From positions 12,854,819 to 12,918,818 of the forward strand of contig CM031601.1 in the NCBI GenBank assembly GCA_018398815.1: a stretch of 64,000 nucleotides of DNA, read 5' to 3'. The DNA comes from Conus ventricosus. Its lineage: Eukaryota; Mollusca; Gastropoda; Neogastropoda; Conidae. A model generated the notes under the pieces. The model was not told the origin of the DNA. It did no database searches and saw only the letters and a program-made list of their open reading frames with translations. Shown piece by piece: positions 57,894-64,000 of the stretch. Within the stretch, counting starts at the first letter, position 1; every line of letters starts with the position of its first letter. The position numbers were made by a program, and so were the translations under genes.

Positions 57894-60800
57894 CTTATCC
57901 CTCATCTACCCCATGCCCCCCCCCTTTTATCACCCCCACATCATTCCTTTCCCCAATGAAAAGTAAAATTCTCCCAAATGTCTGATGGACAGACAGGTTT
58001 GATTCTAAGGGTTTTTGGGAAGAAAAAAAAAAAAACCCCCCAAGAGGTAACACTTTTGGGCAAGTGTGGACTTTCTAGGCATATTTAACAAGTCTCTCTC
58101 TCTCTCTCTCTCCCTTTTTCCCCTTGGGAAATAAAGATTATATCACTCTCTCTCTCTCTCCCCTCTCCTCTCTCTCTCTCTCTTCTGACATGTACACAGC
58201 TTTGGAAGTGTGCTCAAAGAACGATGAAATGGTGAAAAAATGTTTCCCCCAAGAAGGTCAACTGGAAGTTGACCCCTGAATTTGGTGAAGTCACATGCAT
58301 GATTGGGGGGTTAATTCTTTCTACATTTAGACTTTGGGCACACTTCGCAGCTGCAAAATTCCCCTTAGCATCCCAGGCCCGAATCGAGATTTCCCAGAAA
58401 ATTTTCAAGTTTTTGTTTTTAAGTTGATGAAGCGGTAGACAGGGGGTCATCAGCGAAAAGTTAATTTTAAGGGAGACCTTGAGGAAGGTCATTTAAAACC
58501 TGAACCCAAAAAGCTTTGGAGAGCAATAAAAAGAGGGGCCCCAAAGATCATCTTTATCAAATCAACTGTAATCAAGAAACACAGAAAAAAAATCTTGGGG
58601 CTTAATATCTAAATTGAACAAAAAATTGCTTTTGGAGAGCAATGAATGAGTTACAAATAATAAATCTTTAAAAATAAGCGTAATCAGGACTTGCTGTTTA
58701 AACAATAAACACCCACTTCTGCATGACAAAATCCCCCGTAAAAGTTGTCACCAGGTTCCTTCTGATTAACGCCCTTCTAAATTGAAAAAATTTTTTTGCC
58801 ATGACGAAAAACATCTGATTGAACTTTATATCCTACTTGTCACGGTCGTAAGCCGGGGGCCCTACCACCCTTTCCCACCCCTTTTACCCTAGAGCAGACA
58901 AACAGCCAATAACACAGCTTTCAATCAACGACTTCTTTTTTTCACACAACCTAGGCCCCACCACTCCTCCACCCACGCCCATACACCTTTATCTCACTTT
59001 TTCCCCTGACTCACACTACCCTCTAGACCTGGCCCCCTAACCCTATGAAAAGAACCAGTTGCGGTAATCACTGCGCCTGGGACCCCCAGAGATGCCCGAA
59101 AGTGGTGACAAACTACTGGGGCAAGGACAAAAAAGGGACTTATTCCTAAACAATCCACCCAAAACCCCCTCCCCCAGGACCCACCCTTTTTTTGACCCGG
59201 GACCCCCCCCGACGGTCGTGCGCCCCAAACGGAGGCAACGAAAGTCCCCACACGTGCTGGCCACTACGCCCCAAAAGGAGGCAGTGCTAACACCCTTAAC
59301 CAAACCCCTAACGCTACCCCCTTTTTCCACACCCATAGGACAACCCACCCCGGCCGGAAGCTCCAGCCCTCGCGCGACCGGCCCCTCACAGGCTGCCCCC
59401 CCCGGACGACTGCACTCCGGTGCTGACCGGGGCCCCCCCCAAGTCCGCCCCCCCCGAAGACCGCACCCGGCCGGGACCGTGGCTCCCGTCTGACTCCTCC
59501 CCGGCTGGCAAACCCTCTGAAGGCCCTCAGTCTGCTCCTCCCCCGCGCTGGCACAACACCTCTGAAGGCCCCCCCGGGGACACACGGTTGAGGGGGCCCG
59601 GTGCAGTCCCCTCTCGGATCCGGGACTCGAAGGGGACGCCTCTCCTTGAAGGCCCCCCGGACACGAGGGTGAGAAAAGTCTGGTGCGGTCCCCCTCTCGA
59701 CGAGCCCCGGGCTCAAAGGACGCCCGAACAGGGAAGAGCAACGGGGGGCTGGGAACTCCCAGGGGCCCCCGGTAGCAGGGGGAGGGCCTCCGACGGCAGA
59801 GGGCCGGATGGCTCCCTCCCCCGGGAAAAAAAAAAAAAACAGCAGGCCGGGAAACCGCGCTGGGCCTGCGGGCAACCGGCAGTAGCTGGGGTGATTGGCC
59901 CCCTCAGGAGGGGAACAGGTACCCTGACACAACTGTGGGCCACTATTTAAATGTTGAAACCCCCGAGCATAAAGGCCTTAGGCTCCTGGTAAAAATTTTA
60001 AAACTTCCATTCCCTTCCCTACCTTTACAACGCGAAAAAACAATATTCTCCCGGGCCCCCATCCACGCTATTAACAGAATTATGGCTCGCACTTTGAAAT
60101 TTGAACACTAATTCTCGGAGAAAAAAAAAACAATCAAAGCAATCCCCCGGTCCAGGGGTCCCCTTAGGAAATACTAAATAAATAGGAAAAAGGGGCAATT
60201 CACAGGAAAATGTTCACCAGTAATCGTAGTAATACACATCTTTCAAAAACAAACAAAAAAAAGCAAAAAAAAAAACCTTAACTCTTAGGGGTTCACAGTT
60301 CTGCTGTTCATACGGGAAACGGCTCGCAGCCATAACCCTTTCATTTTTCTTACCCCCTTTGCACTGTAAATTTATCATATTCAACAATGATTTTTTCGCC
60401 AAAAAATTTACCAGCACCCCCCTCTGATTCTTGTCAGATAACCAGTGGGTTTAAACCTTTTTGCCCCCCCCCCCCAACCAACTTTAACAAAAAATGCTGC
60501 CATCCCCGTTTTACCTGTCAATGCTGGTACCCCCTTAAACTTTTCCTTACCCCTTTTTTCCGATACTAAAAATTTATAACGGGACTGTCCCTACAACCCA
60601 AAAAAATTTTTTCTCCAAACCCTAATGTCACAAAATTACAACCCCGTGGTGCGATGTCTTTTATTAAATAAAAAAAAAACCCCAAACCAAAACCACTTCT
60701 AACCCAAAAGAACTCACTGTCCCCTCCAAACGCATACATCACCAATACAGTTGCAGCGCAGAACACCGTAAGACCATGACTCTAACGAAAGTTAGAAAAC

Positions 60801-62729
60801 ACCAAAATTTAAATTGAATGCCACGACCGGACTCCGGTATAAACCCTTTGACTACCAAATTTGCCTTGCCCACGCCTTTTAAACCCAAACCATGCTGTGC
60901 AGGTCAACTCCCAAAAATCGTTTCTCAATTTCAAAGACTACCTTTTTACAACCAAATTGAGCACAATCCCTTAAAAGATTCACGAGACACATCTGACCAC
61001 TCATACTATGACCTCAACAAAAAGCAACCCCGTATTACTTCCTTACTGACCCCCCTGAAAATTAAAAATGAACTAATCAAACCAATACCATCCCGTCCCA
61101 AAGGTTATTATACTAACCCACCCTGTTAGCCAAAAAATGTCACTACAATCGAATCAGGGAACCACTTGTACCTCTTCAGAATTATACAAAAAAAAGGGAA
61201 CAAAAACAAAGGCGACAAAAAGTTTCAATCACAGAACCAAGACGACATCAAAATAGACACCAGATACGCAACAAACAAAACAACTAAACTACTACCCTAA
61301 GTACAACTCGCCCTTTAAAAAAAGACAACATGCGAACAACCAACCAGAACCTAACAAATCACCAACTGGACAGAAGACGTTTTAACCAAAGTTCTGCAAT
61401 GGCTGAAGTGGCTGCCCCAACAGAGACGACCAGAACCCCCGGGCCCGGCCAAGGGCACACCAGACCCCACGAGGACCCGGCACGACTAGATCGAAGTCGA
61501 AGTCACTCAGCTCGACTAACGGGGCTGCCGCCCCAAATACAAGGCGGGTCCAATCCCACGAACACCAGGGCCCAAGTGAAGCTACCCCCAAAGCATTTTT
61601 CCCACCTGGTCGGAACAAGCGAACTCACAACAACCAAAAAACGATTGGTCGAGCGGTATCCCTCCCCAGAGTGAACCCGGGGAAAAAGGATATTTTTGCT
61701 CGTGCAACAACCGACAATTTACCCCAACAATCCAAAACTTAACACCAACAACAGCCCATTCCGCCCCGCTTTCTGGTTTAAACCAAGGGAACACAAGGGG
61801 AACAATCGGGGTGAAACCAACCCCCCGCTTCCCTCCCTTTAAAAGGAAGACTGGAACAAGAATATTGGTATCTTATTTCCCAACACCCTACCCAGCCTAA
61901 CTTCCCCCTTAACCCTAAACCCAAATCCCTTTCACACCACCTCCCCCACACACCTAACCCCAAATGCACCCCAAACGCTCTCTTTTCGAATTTCCATTAC
62001 TCCCAAAAACAGAAAGGCTGATTTGTCCCCCCGATCGGTGACACACCCCCTGCCCAAAATTTTCTACAGGTTTAAAAAAAAAAAACTTCTCACTCGATCG
62101 GCGTTTACTCACACTCTACCTTAAAAATCCAACTCCACACCACTCACTCTGCCCCGCTGTTCTTTTTATGCACCCATCATCATTCCAACAACACTTTTAA
62201 AAAACATCATTAACCACAGAATATTAACCCTTGGTCCAATTTTGCCCCTTCCACGCCAAGCAGGGGCCCTTTCCCGCCCTTCATTTTGGTCTATATATAA
62301 ATTTCCAAAGGGGGTGCTCTGACCCGCACGACCGCTATGCAACACGGCTATACCTACCCACCCCCGTAACACTTTGTACGTCATTCTCTTTCAAAAAAAA
62401 GCATATCTTCGAAATGTCAACTTCTCATCTGGGAATAGAATTACAGGTTCCCCCTCTCTCCTCTCTCTCTCTCTCTCCGGCAAGCGACTAAAAAAGTCTG
62501 GCCACTTTGTCCTTTCCAAACACTGCCTGCACCGTAACGGGAAATGGTGCAGCTGCGGCCCACCTTTGATCCTCCCACTAACACTCTACCCCACAGCTAC
62601 CTTCCTGGGTTTGCCCTAAAAATAACATGTGTTTGCCCCTGCAACCGCTTTTTCCCAAGTTCTTTTTTGTAAACTCCACGTCTCAGCACCTTGTTCAAGT
62701 TGACGACGTTTTTTCCCCGCTGTACGGAG

Positions 62730-62755
62730 TGACGTCAACGTAAATTATGACGTCA
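62730..62755. promoter_or_regulatory. Two consensus CRE sites, 18 bp apart
   Basis: TGACGTCA at 62730-62737 and again at 62748-62755. Perfect CRE palindromes in tandem are typical of CREB/ATF-bound promoters, but no gene start was identified nearby. Confidence 0.4.
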
Positions 62756-63212
62756 GTTTAAAATGACATATTTTAACTAATGACGAAAAAAATAATATTA
62801 GACAAAAAAAGGGAGAAAGAACTAACGGCTGAGGTTTTGGTGTCCACCTAATTTTTTTTTGTTTAATCATCGTTTTCCCCAAAGTGTTACAGGGGAGGGG
62901 CTGATTAAGTCAGTAATAGACGAAGTTAATTGGTTGGGGGATACTTTTTGATGACGGCCCCGGGGAATATGTAGCGGAAATTTTTTGTTAAAAAATTTGT
63001 TGTGTGCTGTGTCGCCGAGAGGACTTAAACCTGAAAAATATTTAATTGTGCGCCAATTGTACACCGCTGTGTGTGGGTTTGGGGCATTTTTATTGATGTG
63101 AACACGTAGAAAAATAACGGGAAGTTAATATTTGTTTTAGACAACGGGCGTCGAACCGAATTTTATTGTTTTCTATGGGATTGGGAAATTGTTTCCGGGA
63201 TTCAATTGGTTT

Positions 63213-63470
63213 ACGGCTTTATGAACTGCGGTTCTTCTCCTTGGATGCTGTGTTTTTAAAATCTGCGGTTTTCTGTGGATAGTTGCTTTAGAATCTGGGG
63301 TTCTTCTCCATGGATTGCTGTGCTTTAGAATCGCGGTTCTTCTTCTGGGGATAGCTGTGCTTTATAAATCTGGGGTTTTCTTTGTGGATTGCTGGCTTTA
63401 TGAAATTGGGTTTTTTCCCCTGGGGATTACGGGCCCCTTGGGAAATTTGCGGTTCTTCTTTGATAGTTCG
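63213..63470. repeat. Minisatellite, about 37 bp unit, seven copies
   Basis: Units of the type GCTTTAGAATCTGCGGTT followed by CTTCTCCATGGAT recur with starts of the GGTT core at 63230, 63268, 63299, 63337, 63374, 63409 and 63451. Imperfect; indels are frequent. Confidence 0.8.
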
Positions 63471-64000
63471 ACGTAAAAATTTTGTGCTTGCTGTTTTAGC
63501 CCCCGTTTCTTCTTCATCGCTTGTATTTTGTGAACGGCTGTGTTTACCGTGTGGGGACCTTGGTTACCCGTCTTTCGTCTTTTTTTTAAATGCTGTAGAT
63601 GTGGCGTGGGTACTGTAAAAACTAAATTTGCTTGATTGTATATGTGAGATACTGTGGACGGCCCCGGCGAGATAGTGAATTTATTTTAAAGATCGTGTTG
63701 ATCGGTATAGATGATTGAAGTGTTTATGTATTGATGTTTTAAATTTGACGTGATTGCTGATTTTTTGAATGGCTGATTGATTTGGAAAACGATTCATATT
63801 GATGGTTCAGGCAAAAAATTATAAAGAAAGAAATCAAATCTGGCTGGGCCTGGCATCCATTACGTAGGTGTGGGTTGGGGTAGGTAATAATTTTTACCCC
63901 ATCCAAAACTTTGAGGGGAGAGTCAGACAAAAAAAATACGCACCGCAACCCCCCACCGTAACTTTCTGGCCCCCCGACAAACAACGTCATGTTATATTGT

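Larger units (their letters stand above)
57349..64000. other. Low-quality, homopolymer-rich block 3
   Basis: Same texture as the two earlier blocks. It includes TC microsatellites (58093-58185), an A/C-biased part (58850-62650) with a GC-rich core (59330-59930), and a G/T-biased part (62700-63880). No frame was recognised as a gene; the long frames in the GC-rich core exist on both strands and look compositional. Confidence 0.75.

Noticed and set aside
59043..59932. Two overlapping 220-230 codon minus-strand frames
   Set aside because: Overlap in different frames and with a plus-strand frame; explained by high GC content in a poor-quality block.

Overview
The window looks like a scaffold piece from an invertebrate nuclear genome. 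Evidence is a spliced kinesin gene with GT-AG and GC-AG introns, very long GT/GA microsatellites, several non-LTR retrotransposon lineages (RTE-like, CR1-like, I-like) and a Polinton/Maverick element. The mix suggests a lophotrochozoan, perhaps a mollusc, but no marker settles the species. No tRNA, rRNA, CRISPR array or bacterial-type operon was seen. Two runs of exactly 1000 N (38260-39259, 56349-57348) are scaffold gaps.

Left part (1-7.7 kb): the first five coding exons of a KIF4-like chromokinesin run leftward off the edge (4634 to 1, minus strand). After about 1.7 kb of GA/GT-rich spacer comes a broken plus-strand gene that combines a PHD-finger-like segment with a MULE-type transposase core (6383-7690).

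Repeat part (7.7-43.7 kb): 7.7-15.3 kb is low-quality sequence full of false-looking homopolymers, but an RTE-like LINE can still be read in it (11.7-15.0 kb). Next is a patchwork of LINE fragments (CR1-like body, two unrelated LINE tails) and a roughly 0.7 kb tandem repeat. About 4.4 kb of this patchwork (16195-20546) recurs at 39290-43718. A degenerate I-like LINE with gag-like ORF1, endonuclease, RT and RNase H lies on the minus strand at about 20.7-26.6 kb. A second low-quality block (27.7-37.9 kb) holds its own 2.8 kb direct duplication (29225-32065 and 35085-37905).

Right part: exactly where the second copy of the 4.4 kb duplication stops matching the first (43718/43719), a nested inverted repeat begins and leads into a Polinton-like element that continues to the gap at 56349. 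Its recognisable genes are a coiled-coil/membrane protein and an rve-type integrase (plus strand), protein-primed DNA polymerase B, a small hydrophobic protein and the double-jelly-roll major capsid protein (minus strand), and a coiled-coil/membrane structural protein (plus strand) divergent from the capsid gene. All but the small ones carry frameshifts, so the copy is either inactive or poorly sequenced. Packaging ATPase, maturation protease and penton protein were not seen. The end of the window (57.3-64 kb) is again low-quality sequence with poly-C, a pair of CRE motifs and a 37 bp minisatellite.

Because much of the window is dense in single-base indels, all pseudogene calls mean 'broken as written here'; natural decay and sequencing error cannot be separated from the sequence alone.
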